A DNA stretch of 64,000 nt, from the NCBI GenBank assembly GCA_017307735.1, contig JAFKGR010000005.1:62001-126000 (forward strand). Reading direction: 5' to 3'. The notes under the pieces are model-generated. The model was given only the letters and a program-made list of their open reading frames with translations. It was not told the origin of the DNA and made no database searches. A program made the position numbers and the translations under genes. Of the stretch, positions 8,934 to 18,390 are shown piece after piece; position 1 is the stretch's first letter, and each line of letters opens with the position of its first letter. The stretch comes from Chitinophagaceae bacterium (GTDB lineage Bacteria; Bacteroidota; Bacteroidia; Chitinophagales; Chitinophagaceae).

Positions 8934-9674
8934 TTAGATGAGGTAGAAGGATAAGAAAACAAAGACCCAGACCAAATCCACAAAGTGCCAATAGAGCCCT
9001 GCTTTTTCAACCATTTCATAATGCCCGCGTTCCTGGAAATGCCCCAATCTGGTTTTGATCAGCATAACGGTGTTGATAACAACTCCTGAGAAAACGTGAA
9101 ATCCGTGGAAGCCTGTAATTCCGAAGAAGTATCCTCCAAAGGCAACAGGGCCCGGTGTCGCAACAAGGCCGCCATTAAAAACAACCATTGGCCCCCAGGG
9201 ATTATGGGTCATTGTTGTTCCCCAATATTGAATCTGATCACCAACCAAAACCGCATGTCTTCCTGTAATCAGATGTGTCCATTCCCAGGCCTGGCAACCG
9301 AGAAATGCAAGACCGCCGAGAATGGTTAAAAACAACCATTTTTCAACTCCTGCCTTATTCATTTTATGGCCCTGATGTACAGCGAGAACCATGGTTACCG
9401 AGCTAAAGATGAGTATGAAGGTCATGAGGCTCACGAATGCCAAAGGTGCATTTCCGGCGATACCGGGAAATTCATTGAATACATAGTTGTGATCTACCCA
9501 GTAATTCGAGCTGAACCTGATAGCGGCATAAGAGATAATGAATCCTCCAAAAGTGAAAGAGTCACTAACGAGAAAATACCACATCATCAGTTTCCCATAA
9601 CTGGTTTTGAAGGGACTTTTACCCCCCGACCATACACTTTTTGTGGATTGAACTACGGCTGCTGTTTCCATCAT
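8934..9674 (-). CDS. ctaE: Cytochrome c oxidase subunit III
   Basis: A 246-residue protein with about six membrane helices and subunit III signatures: GCQAWEW in the middle, GITGFHGFHVFSGV in the fifth helix, and a C-terminal YWHFVDLVWVFVF. The subunit binds lipid and shields the proton-uptake path of the aa3 oxidase. A second, shorter subunit III paralogue lies directly upstream (9757-10323), an arrangement common in Bacteroidota. It has its own promoter-like pair at 9700-9732. Confidence 0.9.
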   Translation of the reverse strand: MMETAAVVQSTKSVWSGGKSPFKTSYGKLMMWYFLVSDSFTFGGFIISYAAIRFSSNYWVDHNYVFNEFPGIAGNAPLAFVSLMTFILIFSSVTMVLAVHQGHKMNKAGVEKWLFLTILGGLAFLGCQAWEWTHLITGRHAVLVGDQIQYWGTTMTHNPWGPMVVFNGGLVATPGPVAFGGYFFGITGFHGFHVFSGVVINTVMLIKTRLGHFQERGHYEMVEKAGLYWHFVDLVWVFVFLSFYLI

Positions 9675-9699
9675 TTTTAAAATAGTTAAGATATTGTTA

Positions 9700-9732
9700 C
9701 AAAAGTAAAATTAATTGTTTATGTTTTTCAAA
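9700..9732 (-). promoter_or_regulatory. Candidate Bacteroidota promoter for ctaE
   Basis: On the minus strand there is TTTG (9732-9729), a 21-base gap, then TACTTTTG (9707-9700), matching the -33/-7 consensus. Transcription would start about 20 bases before the ATG at 9674. It suggests that the ctaE and subunit IV genes have a transcript of their own within the larger cluster. Confidence 0.5.
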
Positions 9733-9756
9733 AATTTACTCCCGGTTTCCCTTCCC

Positions 9757-10323
9757 TTATCCTTCAATTATCAAAAACACCAAAAGATATAACCAAAGAA
9801 TATCCACAAAATGCCAATACGTATTCATCAGATCTATAGACAGGCTGCTGTAGATTTTTCTCTTTTTACTCAATGATTGTACAAACAAAACCATAAGGGC
9901 AATTACACCTCCGACCACATGGAGGGCATGCACACCGACAATTACATACAAGAATGAAAAAGAAACGTTTCTTGTGATGGTAACTCCCTGTGCCCACAAT
10001 TCTGAAAAACCCAGGTATTGAAATAAAACAAAAAGGCTCCCCAAAACGGCAGTTACCCCGAGCCAAAAGGTATAACGCACCATTTGCCTTTCCCTGAAAA
10101 ATTTACGGGCAACCATGATGGAAATGCTGCTGAGTATAATAATACCGGTACTGTAGTAAAAAATCAGCGGCACATTAAAAGAAAGCCAGTTGGCCATGCT
10201 TCTTTTTACAATGAAGGCGCTGCTAAAGCCTGCAAACATCATAACAATGCCTGTTATGAATAACCACATCATGTACTTTTGCGGATGTGTCGGCGTTCTA
10301 TTTGCTTTCATTGACATTAACAT
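9757..10323 (-). CDS. Cytochrome c oxidase subunit III family protein (short paralogue)
   Basis: A 188-residue paralogue of subunit III with five hydrophobic segments. It keeps the key features VIVGVHALHVVGGV and the C-terminal TYWHFVDILWLYL. Three possible ATG codons lie within the first five residues (MLMSM), and the choice hardly alters the protein. It probably joins the same oxidase complex as ctaE. It follows ctaB by 22 bases. Confidence 0.85.
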   Translation of the reverse strand: MLMSMKANRTPTHPQKYMMWLFITGIVMMFAGFSSAFIVKRSMANWLSFNVPLIFYYSTGIIILSSISIMVARKFFRERQMVRYTFWLGVTAVLGSLFVLFQYLGFSELWAQGVTITRNVSFSFLYVIVGVHALHVVGGVIALMVLFVQSLSKKRKIYSSLSIDLMNTYWHFVDILWLYLLVFLIIEG

Positions 10324-10345
10324 AGTTCATTAGGGTTTCAAGGGT

Positions 10346-11299
10346 CTATACTTTATCAGCCAGCATTGCAAGGAATACCACAACCAAATAACCATAGGCG
10401 CTAAACATCACCCATCTTGCCGCAGGTGCATCCAGTTTAATTGCAAGCCTTACCGCTACTCCCACCATCCAGAGATTGCAGACAAGAATAATCCAAAAAG
10501 ATACAATACCACTGATATTAAAATAGTAGGGCAACATACCAAACGGTACCATTACCAGACAATAAATTATATTTTGAATTGCCGATACTTTTGTCGGGCC
10601 TCCCTCATTGGGCAGAAGTTTAAATCCGGCCCGCGCGTAATCCTTATGTGCAAGCCATGCAATTGCCCAAAAATGCGGGAACTGCCACAGAAACTGGATT
10701 CCAAATAAAATGTATCCTCCGGCATTAGAAAAGGTTGCGATGTGGCCATTGGCAAGCTCTCCCTGGAAATGCCCAAACGGGCTAATGATTCCGGAAGCTG
10801 CCACCCAGCCAATCAAACAGGGAAGGGCACCGGGAAAAGCACCCACCAAGACTGAAAGCGGAGTTACTTTTTTAAGTGGCGTATAGATAAACGCATACAG
10901 GAAAAGACTAAAAAGGCTTAGTCCTGCTGCTGCCGCATTGAAGTAAACCCACATCAACAAAAGTCCGATCGTGGCCAATACTGCCGCGAATGCAGAAGAT
11001 TCAGAAGTACTCATTCTGCCTTCTGCCACGGGTCTTTTCGCCGTTCTGCGCATGACAGCATCGGTATCCTTTTCTACGGTTTGGTTAATTGCATTGGCAG
11101 CTCCTGTAATACAAATTCCGGCAAAGAACAAAACCAGAATGGACAGGAGGTCGTACTTGACATTTGGCGCTACCAGGTAGCTGATTACACTTGTAAAAGC
11201 TACCATAAAAGTCAACGAGAATTTAGTGAGCTGGAAATAGTCTCTGACTTTGCTCGCCAAAAAATAGGTTGTTGGAATATGGGTAACTGTATTTCTCAT
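10346..11299 (-). CDS. ctaB: Protohaem IX farnesyltransferase (haem O synthase)
   Basis: An integral membrane prenyltransferase of the UbiA family that adds farnesyl to haem B, giving haem O for the aa3 oxidase. The first Asp-rich motif is visible as NAINQTVEKDTDAVMRRT, and the second region as LAHKDYARAGFKLLP. Eight to nine hydrophobic segments are present. A TTG at 11314 opens the frame, but the ATG at 11299 fits better. A hairpin separates it from ctaD. No haem A synthase (CtaA) gene is in the window. Confidence 0.92.
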   Translation of the reverse strand: MRNTVTHIPTTYFLASKVRDYFQLTKFSLTFMVAFTSVISYLVAPNVKYDLLSILVLFFAGICITGAANAINQTVEKDTDAVMRRTAKRPVAEGRMSTSESSAFAAVLATIGLLLMWVYFNAAAAGLSLFSLFLYAFIYTPLKKVTPLSVLVGAFPGALPCLIGWVAASGIISPFGHFQGELANGHIATFSNAGGYILFGIQFLWQFPHFWAIAWLAHKDYARAGFKLLPNEGGPTKVSAIQNIIYCLVMVPFGMLPYYFNISGIVSFWIILVCNLWMVGVAVRLAIKLDAPAARWVMFSAYGYLVVVFLAMLADKV

Positions 11300-11317
11300 T
11301 CGTGAATTCTCCAAATT

Positions 11318-11342
11318 AAAAGCCCCGAAAAGCAGGGCTTTT
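11318..11342 (-). terminator. Terminator-like hairpin between ctaD and ctaB
   Basis: An 8-base-pair inverted repeat, AAAAGCCC and GGGCTTTT, with a 9-base loop. It is flanked by A- and T-rich sequence on both sides and could end transcripts in either direction. It lies between the ctaD stop (11382) and the ctaB start (11299), so it may reduce ctaB expression relative to ctaD rather than end the operon. Confidence 0.6.
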
Positions 11343-11381
11343 AAAATTAAAAAATCATTTTAATTTGTTTTCAGCACAATA

Positions 11382-13193
11382 TCAATGTGTGATTTCATTA
11401 GCCCCAACTGGTTCGGTTTGTGGAATGAAATCCCTTCCGTCTTTACTAAAATCATAAGGCCAGCGATGCACTTCAGGAACTTCTCCTTCCCAGTTTCCAT
11501 GCGGAACATGAACGGGAGTGGACCATTCAAGAGTGGTGGCACCCCACGGATTAGCCGTTTTTGCGGTAACCTTTCTTCCTTTCCAGATTGAATAAAAGAA
11601 ATTAAAGATGAATACAAACTGGGTTATGTAAGCTATAATGGCTGCATAACTGATGAAAGTATTCAGGCCTTCAAAACTCTTGAACGATTCCCAACTGCTG
11701 TAATCGTAATAACGGCGTGGCATACCTGCAAGGCCTTCATAGTGCATCGGCCAGAAAATACAATAGGCACACACAAGTGTTATCCAGAAGTGGATATAAG
11801 CCAGTGTACTATTCATAAACCTGCCAAACATTTTAGGGAACCAGTGATATACTCCGGCAAACATTCCAAACATTGACGCCACTCCCATTACAAGGTGGAA
11901 GTGGGCGATATTAAAGTAGGTATCATGCAGGTGCATATCTATACTTGCATTCCCGAGAAATATTCCTGATAAACCGCCCGAAATAAACAAGCTTACAAAA
12001 CCAATTGCAAACAGCATGGCCGGGGTGAATATGATATTGCCCCGCCATAGTGTGGTCAACCAGTTAAATACCTTGATAGAAGAAGGAACCGCGATCAGCA
12101 GGGAGAACAATACGAATACTGAACCAAGGAATGGATTCATGCCTGAAACGAACATGTGGTGTGCCCACACGAGCATAGACAACGAACAGATGGCAAAGAA
12201 GGCGCCAACCATAGATAAATATCCGAATATCGGTTTTCGCGCATTCGTCGCAATAACCTCTGAGGTAATTCCCATTGCGGGCAGTGCCACAATATAAACT
12301 TCAGGATGGCCCAGGAACCAGAACAGGTGCTGGAATAAAACAGGGCTTCCCCCTTCGTTCGGCAAAATTTTACCCTGGATAACAATATCGCTCAGGTAAA
12401 AACTTGTTCCTAAATGACGATCCAACAATAACAAAACGATAGAAGAAAGCAAAACAGGGAACGTCAAAACCCCCAATATTGCAGTGAACATAAACGACCA
12501 AACCGTAAGAGGCAATCTGGTCATAAACATTCCTTTTGTTCTCATGTTAATAATGGTAACGATGTAATTCAATCCTCCCATCAACTGTGAAATAATAAAG
12601 AATATAATACTTGTCAGCCACAGGTCCATACCGCTCTTGGAGCCATCCGCCGCTTCTCCCAATGCGCTTAAAGGTGGATAAAATGTCCAGCCTCCACTGG
12701 AACCACCGGTCTGAACAAACAAGCTTGAAAACATGATAATAGATGCAATGAAGAAAAACCAGTAAGAAAGCATATTGACAAATGGCGATGCCATATCTCT
12801 TGCCCCTACCTGTAATGGGATCAGGAAATTAGAGAAAGTGCCACTCAGGCCAGCCGTCAATACAAAAAATACCAGGATGGTTCCATGCATGGTCACCAGG
12901 GTATAATAAAATCCCTGACTGATTCTTCCGCCTGCAGCCCAATGCCCGAAAATATCTTCCAGCCATGGGAATGTATCATTTGGAAATCCCAATTGCATTC
13001 TGAATAAAACAGAAAAGAAACCACCTATACACGCCCAGATAATGCCAGTAACCAAAAACTGCCGGGAAATCATCTTATGATCCTGACTGAAGATGTACTT
13101 GGTAATAAAGGACTGTTTATGGTAATGAGGGTGAGCTTCATGAGCCACACCTGCGACCTCTGTTTGTTGGTGAATGAGTTCTTCGTTTTTCAT
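11382..13193 (-). CDS. ctaD: Cytochrome c oxidase subunit I
   Basis: The catalytic haem-copper subunit, 603 residues with about twelve helices. Diagnostic residues are present: GHPEVY (CuB histidine cross-linked to tyrosine, the A-family K-channel type), WAHHMF (the other two CuB histidines), and NIAHFHLVMG (haem a3 and haem a ligands). It reduces oxygen to water at the membrane. The C-terminal extension is rich in tryptophan and proline. It lies immediately downstream of ctaC (36 bases). Confidence 0.97.
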   Translation of the reverse strand: MKNEELIHQQTEVAGVAHEAHPHYHKQSFITKYIFSQDHKMISRQFLVTGIIWACIGGFFSVLFRMQLGFPNDTFPWLEDIFGHWAAGGRISQGFYYTLVTMHGTILVFFVLTAGLSGTFSNFLIPLQVGARDMASPFVNMLSYWFFFIASIIMFSSLFVQTGGSSGGWTFYPPLSALGEAADGSKSGMDLWLTSIIFFIISQLMGGLNYIVTIINMRTKGMFMTRLPLTVWSFMFTAILGVLTFPVLLSSIVLLLLDRHLGTSFYLSDIVIQGKILPNEGGSPVLFQHLFWFLGHPEVYIVALPAMGITSEVIATNARKPIFGYLSMVGAFFAICSLSMLVWAHHMFVSGMNPFLGSVFVLFSLLIAVPSSIKVFNWLTTLWRGNIIFTPAMLFAIGFVSLFISGGLSGIFLGNASIDMHLHDTYFNIAHFHLVMGVASMFGMFAGVYHWFPKMFGRFMNSTLAYIHFWITLVCAYCIFWPMHYEGLAGMPRRYYDYSSWESFKSFEGLNTFISYAAIIAYITQFVFIFNFFYSIWKGRKVTAKTANPWGATTLEWSTPVHVPHGNWEGEVPEVHRWPYDFSKDGRDFIPQTEPVGANEITH

Positions 13194-13229
13194 TATTCCA
13201 TATTGTTTTTAGGCTTGCGCCTGACTAAC

Positions 13230-14288
13230 TTATTTTTTCTGATTTGAATTTATTGCCAATGTTCTGGATTGAACCGATGGCTCGCTGTTATCTGCTGACA
13301 TTGCAGCATCCTGGGCGGCCTGAAACGCTGTTTTCTGGTTCCTGATATAAGCATCAAATTCGTCCTGTGTCACCACTTTTACAACACCTCTCATTGAGAA
13401 GTGGCCGATGCCACAGAGCTGACTACAAACAATTTCATATTCAAAATCAGGATTCCCTGTTCGTTTCTTCATTTCCTTAGTTGTGTAAATAGGCGTGAAG
13501 AATAATGTTGTAGGCATCCCCGGTACAGCGTCCATTTTCATTCTGAATGCAGGCAGACCTACATCATGAATGACATCCTGGGAATGGATAACCAATTTTA
13601 CCGGTTTATTCACTACCACATACATGGTTGTGGGTACGTGGATATCGTCTCTGCTCGCACGGTCATTCCAATCGATCCCGAGTGGATTTCCTTTGGCCGC
13701 GTTGACAAGTTTATAATTTTCTTTTCCCAAAACACCATCTTTCCCGGGATACCTCATTTCCCACCCAAACTGATGGCCCGTAATCTCAACAATCTGTGCA
13801 TCCTTCGGAGCTTCTCCTTTAAGTTGAAACCAGTGTTTCAGCCCGATAACTACCAGCGTGGAAAAGGTAATAATCGGAACTGCAGTCCAGATAAATTCCA
13901 GTTTATTGTTGTACGGGTAATACAATGCTTTTCTTTTATCGCTGTGCTGATAACGAAAGGCAAACACGAACAATAAAATCTGCGTAAGGAAAAATACAGT
14001 CATCGTCAGAGCGAGGGTAGTCCAAATCATGTGATCAATGGCAATCCCTTCTTTTGAAGCCGATCCCCACGAAAAGAGGTTATTGGGATAATAGAGTTTA
14101 TTGCAATACCACACTCCAATTAATAGCAGAATCAGGAAAAAGATCATGAAGAACCCGTTGATCCTGTTGTTCTGTTTTTTTACTTGTTCTTCACCTTTGA
14201 GAATACTGACGTATTCGCTGGCCTTTGCAATCTGGAAGATGACCAGAAATATCAGGACGATAATAGCTAATAAAAAGATTGTTTCCAT
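13230..14288 (-). CDS. ctaC: Cytochrome c oxidase subunit II
   Basis: A 352-residue subunit II with three N-terminal hydrophobic segments and a cupredoxin domain. The CuA site is visible as CSQLCGIGHFSM (Cys-x3-Cys-x3-His-x2-Met) and the upstream histidine as SQDVIHDVGLP. No CxxCH is present, so it is not a caa3-type fusion; it would take electrons from the ActE haem or a soluble cytochrome. The C-terminus is a hydrophilic Gln/Ala/Ser-rich tail. It is 66 bases downstream of actF. Confidence 0.95.
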   Translation of the reverse strand: METIFLLAIIVLIFLVIFQIAKASEYVSILKGEEQVKKQNNRINGFFMIFFLILLLIGVWYCNKLYYPNNLFSWGSASKEGIAIDHMIWTTLALTMTVFFLTQILLFVFAFRYQHSDKRKALYYPYNNKLEFIWTAVPIITFSTLVVIGLKHWFQLKGEAPKDAQIVEITGHQFGWEMRYPGKDGVLGKENYKLVNAAKGNPLGIDWNDRASRDDIHVPTTMYVVVNKPVKLVIHSQDVIHDVGLPAFRMKMDAVPGMPTTLFFTPIYTTKEMKKRTGNPDFEYEIVCSQLCGIGHFSMRGVVKVVTQDEFDAYIRNQKTAFQAAQDAAMSADNSEPSVQSRTLAINSNQKK

Positions 14289-14354
14289 GTTGTTAGTTTA
14301 TTCTGTAATCTCTCCTAACAGAAAAATGTTTCAATTTTATTTATTTAAAATAAT

Positions 14355-15590
14355 TTATACTTCATGAACAATGCTCTCTTTGAGAAACGGACTATTCAGA
14401 GCTGTCATAGGAGTTTTTTCAGCAAACTTTGCAACGCCTCTCATGATGATTCCAATAAAACCTAAGGCGATTCCAAATTCAAACCAACTGAGATGCGGGC
14501 TTTTGGCAACTGTTCCGGGCATTACCATTTGATAAAAATCTAACCAGTGTCCAAAAACAATTGCAGCGGCCATAAAGGTAACAATCGTATAGTTACGCTT
14601 CGTGGATCGTTTCATAAAAATTAAGAATGGTGCAATAAAGTTCAGAATCAGGTTCAGGTAAAATAATCCTGCATAAGGTCCCTGCATTCTGATCTTAAAG
14701 TGAATGGTTTCTTCCGGAATATTTCCGTACCAGATCAACATGAACTGGTCAAACCATAAATAAGTCCAGAAAATGGAAAATGCAAATATGTATTTACCCA
14801 AATCCTGAAGATGTTCCTTATTGACATATTCGAGCTGGCCCTGATTTTTAAAATAAATGACAAACAATGTAATCAATGCCATACCGGCAACGAATGTACT
14901 TGCAAAGGTGTACCAGCTATAGAGTGTACTGTACCAGTGCGGCTCGAGGCTCATCATCCACAACCAGGGAGCAAGCGATCCGATTGAAAGTACATAAAGA
15001 ACCAGATAGTATGCTGACCATGCCATGTTTCTGTTGTTCCATTTTCTGGAAGTATCAAAATCCATCGGTCCCATTTCATCTGTTTCACGGCTGAACTTGT
15101 TCAGTTTTTTCCCAATGTATGTCCACGCACCCATTACAATAACAGAAAACACGATATACATATAAGGATTCAGAAATCCTTTCTTAACTGATAATATTTT
15201 GTCATGGCTTACAGTGTCTTTGTCGAGCCAGAGATAAATATCCGTACGGTGCCCCAAAATAATGCACAGCATGATCAATAGAGTTATGACTGCCATGACA
15301 GGCAAAAGGGATCCGACCGCTTCTGTAACCCTGCGGAAGGCTTCCTGCCATCCTCCCATTGACAGGGTGGAAATAACTATAAAAAATACCGCCACATTTA
15401 CCAACAATAACCAGTACAGACTATTTTGAAGCAATACCGCCCAAAAACGGGTGCTGTTTAAATTGTCACCATGAGAACCAGCCCACGGATGCAAAAACAC
15501 AATTCCGAGTATCAAAGTGAGAGCCCCAACGCCCATAAAAGCATTGTACCACTTTTTGTAATTTGCCGGTGTCACAAATGAATTCTCCAT
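14355..15590 (-). CDS. actF: Alternative complex III subunit ActF
   Basis: A 411-residue membrane protein with about ten hydrophobic segments, the last gene of the act set. ActF is related to ActC/NrfD and forms part of the quinol-oxidising membrane domain of alternative complex III. The order ActE, ActF, then oxidase genes is the canonical one for Bacteroidota and supports the assignment. Motifs include FIFCSIFWTYLW-like aromatic helices (seen here as FAFSIFWTYLWFDQFMLIWY) and a conserved GHWLDFY near residue 340. Confidence 0.9.
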   Translation of the reverse strand: MENSFVTPANYKKWYNAFMGVGALTLILGIVFLHPWAGSHGDNLNSTRFWAVLLQNSLYWLLLVNVAVFFIVISTLSMGGWQEAFRRVTEAVGSLLPVMAVITLLIMLCIILGHRTDIYLWLDKDTVSHDKILSVKKGFLNPYMYIVFSVIVMGAWTYIGKKLNKFSRETDEMGPMDFDTSRKWNNRNMAWSAYYLVLYVLSIGSLAPWLWMMSLEPHWYSTLYSWYTFASTFVAGMALITLFVIYFKNQGQLEYVNKEHLQDLGKYIFAFSIFWTYLWFDQFMLIWYGNIPEETIHFKIRMQGPYAGLFYLNLILNFIAPFLIFMKRSTKRNYTIVTFMAAAIVFGHWLDFYQMVMPGTVAKSPHLSWFEFGIALGFIGIIMRGVAKFAEKTPMTALNSPFLKESIVHEV

Positions 15591-15615
15591 CCAATTAGGT
15601 TTTAAAATCTGTTAT

Positions 15616-16239
15616 TTATTTTGTTCCTGTTGATGTGCCGGAGGTCGCTGCCGCAGGAGCCGCTGCACCGGCCTCAGCCAGTTGTTTACTTTTTACATAC
15701 GATACAATCATCCACCTTTCTTCCCTTGTAAGTTGTGGTGCGTAACTTCCCATGTTTCCTTTGCCATAGGTGACGGAATGGAACATGGTTCCTTCCGGCA
15801 TATCCACATATTGTTTCAACGTCAGGTTAGCTACAGCGGGCACTTTACCTCCTGCAGAAAGCGGGCCCTGCGCATCCATTTTTTCACCATGACAAATAGC
15901 ACAATTAATATTAAAGAGGCGTTCTGCTTCTTTTGCCTGTGCAGGTGTCAATGGCGGCAATGGATTTTTTACCTGGGCGCTCAGCCTGTATCCTGTTGAA
16001 TCATTGGGCAGGGTGTAGGGAAATAAATCTCCTCTGCGGATGGTTCCTTCCACCGGCCAGTTTTTGTAATTCACACCATCCTGTTTCAGGTTATTCGGGG
16101 CATACGCCTGATACGCTCTGCTGTATTGCATATCGGGCATATAGGTCCTTCCCGGCTCGCGATTGCTGCTACAGCCGGGCAGTATCACAAAGCCTGGTGA
16201 AATCAATAATAAAAGAAATAAAATCTTTGACTTTTTCAT
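15616..16239 (-). CDS. actE: Alternative complex III monohaem cytochrome c subunit ActE
   Basis: A lipoprotein cytochrome c. The signal peptide ends at a lipobox (VILPGCSS, Cys about residue 23). A single haem motif CAICHG lies near residue 113, with a distal methionine probably in MGSYAPQLT. The C-terminus is a flexible Ala/Gly/Ser/Thr tail. In alternative complex III this subunit carries electrons from the pentahaem subunit toward the oxidase. It is 25 bases from both neighbours' ends, as in a tight operon. Confidence 0.92.
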   Translation of the reverse strand: MKKSKILFLLLLISPGFVILPGCSSNREPGRTYMPDMQYSRAYQAYAPNNLKQDGVNYKNWPVEGTIRRGDLFPYTLPNDSTGYRLSAQVKNPLPPLTPAQAKEAERLFNINCAICHGEKMDAQGPLSAGGKVPAVANLTLKQYVDMPEGTMFHSVTYGKGNMGSYAPQLTREERWMIVSYVKSKQLAEAGAAAPAAATSGTSTGTK

Positions 16240-16264
16240 ACCTGTTTCTTCCGGTTAAATTTTT

Positions 16265-16855
16265 TTATGACTCTATAACGGGTTCTTCTGTTCTGTAAAG
16301 CTTTTGTTCCTGATCATACCTTCCAAACCACCAGCCTTCTTCGGCAACCTGCGTATTAATATCTATGGCACCATTATCCCGTAAAAAGGCTTTTATTTCA
16401 TCCTCATTTGATTTTTCCATCAATTCTATCACCATCACAAAAGCATCATCTGTTGCCCTCGGGCTAAAATGGTGTTTCTTTACTCCGGGCATCATCTGAT
16501 TCAGCCAGCAATAAGTCAGTGTCATGCCTACTGCGGATAACAATACCGTCAATTCAAATGTAATCGGGATATAGGCAGGCAAAGGAAAATGTGGTTTACC
16601 TCCGATATTCAGTGGCCAGTCCACAGCAAAAATCCATCCCATACCTCCCAGTGCAATTAAAGTACCTGTCAGTCCATAGATGAATCCCATGGTATGCAAA
16701 CTGGTTTCCCTCAAACCCAGCGCTTTGTCGAGATGGTGCACCGGATAAGGGGTATAGACATCATGAATTTTGTATCCGGCCCTCCTCACATTTTTCACTG
16801 CCGGAAACAATACTTTTTCTTCTTCAAAAGTGCCTACAACAAATCGTTTAATCAT
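16265..16855 (-). CDS. actD: Alternative complex III subunit ActD (DUF3341)
   Basis: A 196-residue DUF3341 protein. It has a cytoplasmic N-terminal domain with the family segment YDVYTPYPVHHLD-like (here KIHDVYTPYPVHHLDKALGL) and two membrane helices (FIYGLTGTLIALGGMGWIFA and ITFELTVLLSAVGMTLTYCW). It is a structural subunit of alternative complex III without cofactors. Its position between actC and actE is canonical. Confidence 0.93.
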   Translation of the reverse strand: MIKRFVVGTFEEEKVLFPAVKNVRRAGYKIHDVYTPYPVHHLDKALGLRETSLHTMGFIYGLTGTLIALGGMGWIFAVDWPLNIGGKPHFPLPAYIPITFELTVLLSAVGMTLTYCWLNQMMPGVKKHHFSPRATDDAFVMVIELMEKSNEDEIKAFLRDNGAIDINTQVAEEGWWFGRYDQEQKLYRTEEPVIES

Positions 16856-16884
16856 ATACCTTGTATTTCAAAAATTATATATTT

Positions 16885-18339
16885 TTAATGATGGCCTGCT
16901 GCCACATCTTCTGTATAAAATTGGGCAGATTCCTTCCTTTCAATAGTTTCCATTTCAGCCTTAAAACTTTCGCCGCTTGTTTTCAAAACATGCTTGATTT
17001 CTGCCACCGCAATAACGGGGAAGAATTTGGCAAAAAGGAAATACAACGTAAAGAACAATCCGAAGGTTCCCAGATAAAATCCAATTTCCCAAATTGACGG
17101 GCTGTAATAAATTGTCCAGCTCGAAGGAAGGTAGTCACGGTAAATGGAAGTAACAATGATCACAAATCTTTCAAACCACATTCCCACATTTACCAAAACA
17201 ACCATGAAAAAGGTGAAGGTTACATTTCTTCTGAGCCTTCTTGACCAGAACAACTGGGGAGATACTACATTACAGAACATCATACCATAGTAAGCCCAGC
17301 CATACGGGCTGAATATATTTGCCCGGTTCTCTCTGAATGCCCACCATTCATACATGTTGCCGGAATACCAGGAGACAAATAGCTCAGACAAATAAGCACA
17401 TCCGACTATGGATCCCGTCAGCACAATGACTTTATTCATTGCCTCAATATGGCCGATGGTAATATAATCTTCAAGGTGTAAAACTTTCCTCGTTATAATC
17501 AGAAGAGATTGCACCATGGCAAATCCTGAAAAGATGGCTCCTGCCACAAAGTAAGGGGGGAAAATAGTGGTATGCCATCCCGGGATTACTGATGTGGCGA
17601 AGTCGAAGGACACAATGGTATGAACGGAGAGAACGAGCGGAGTTGCCAGGCCCGCTAAAACGAGAGCCAGGCTTTCCTGGCGTTGCCAGTGTTTGGTACT
17701 TCCTGTCCATCCAAAAGAGGCCAGCCCGTAAAACATTTTTCGGAACTTGGTCCTTGCCCTGTCCCTGACCGTTGCGAGGTCTGGCAACAAACCTGTGTAC
17801 CAGAATAACAGGGAAACAGTAAAGTAAGTGGATACTGCAAACACATCCCACAAAAGTGCTGAATTGAAATTTGGCCATAACGGACCACGGCTGTTAGGAT
17901 AAGGGAATACAAAAAATCCCATCCATACCCGGCCCATGTGAAATACCGGAAACTGTCCGGCACACATTACAGCAAAAATTGTCATTGCTTCAGCAGCCCT
18001 GTTTACCCCTGTGCGCCATGTTTGCCTGAAAAGCAAAAGAATGGCAGAAATCAGTGTTCCGGCGTGCCCGATACCGATCCACCAAACAAAATTGGTGATA
18101 TCCCATCCCCAACCAACTGTCCGGGTCAGGTTCCATTGCCCGATTCCCAAATCCACTTCACGGTAAACCGAATAAACACCAAAGATGAGCAAAGCAATGG
18201 CTGTTGAAAATCCGATCCACCAAAGACGGCTGGGCTTGCTTTCGATAGGGCTTATGATATCCTCTGTTACCTGGTGATAACTTTTGGCACCATCAACCAG
18301 TGGTTCCCTTAATTCAGATTCATACCTTAATAGTGACAT
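16885..18339 (-). CDS. actC: Alternative complex III subunit ActC (NrfD/PsrC family)
   Basis: A 484-residue polytopic protein of the NrfD/PsrC family with about ten hydrophobic segments; it holds the quinol-binding site of alternative complex III. Characteristic pieces include WWIGIGHAGTLISAIL, RVWMGFFVFPYPNSRGPLW and SVIPGWHTTIFPPYFVAGA. It oxidises menaquinol at the periplasmic side and passes electrons to the iron-sulfur clusters of ActB. It is 51 bases downstream of actB. Confidence 0.95.
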   Translation of the reverse strand: MSLLRYESELREPLVDGAKSYHQVTEDIISPIESKPSRLWWIGFSTAIALLIFGVYSVYREVDLGIGQWNLTRTVGWGWDITNFVWWIGIGHAGTLISAILLLFRQTWRTGVNRAAEAMTIFAVMCAGQFPVFHMGRVWMGFFVFPYPNSRGPLWPNFNSALLWDVFAVSTYFTVSLLFWYTGLLPDLATVRDRARTKFRKMFYGLASFGWTGSTKHWQRQESLALVLAGLATPLVLSVHTIVSFDFATSVIPGWHTTIFPPYFVAGAIFSGFAMVQSLLIITRKVLHLEDYITIGHIEAMNKVIVLTGSIVGCAYLSELFVSWYSGNMYEWWAFRENRANIFSPYGWAYYGMMFCNVVSPQLFWSRRLRRNVTFTFFMVVLVNVGMWFERFVIIVTSIYRDYLPSSWTIYYSPSIWEIGFYLGTFGLFFTLYFLFAKFFPVIAVAEIKHVLKTSGESFKAEMETIERKESAQFYTEDVAAGHH

Positions 18340-18390
18340 ACTTTCTTGCTTTTTGCTTTCGGCTCGCTCAGGCTTGCCTTTATTTTTTCA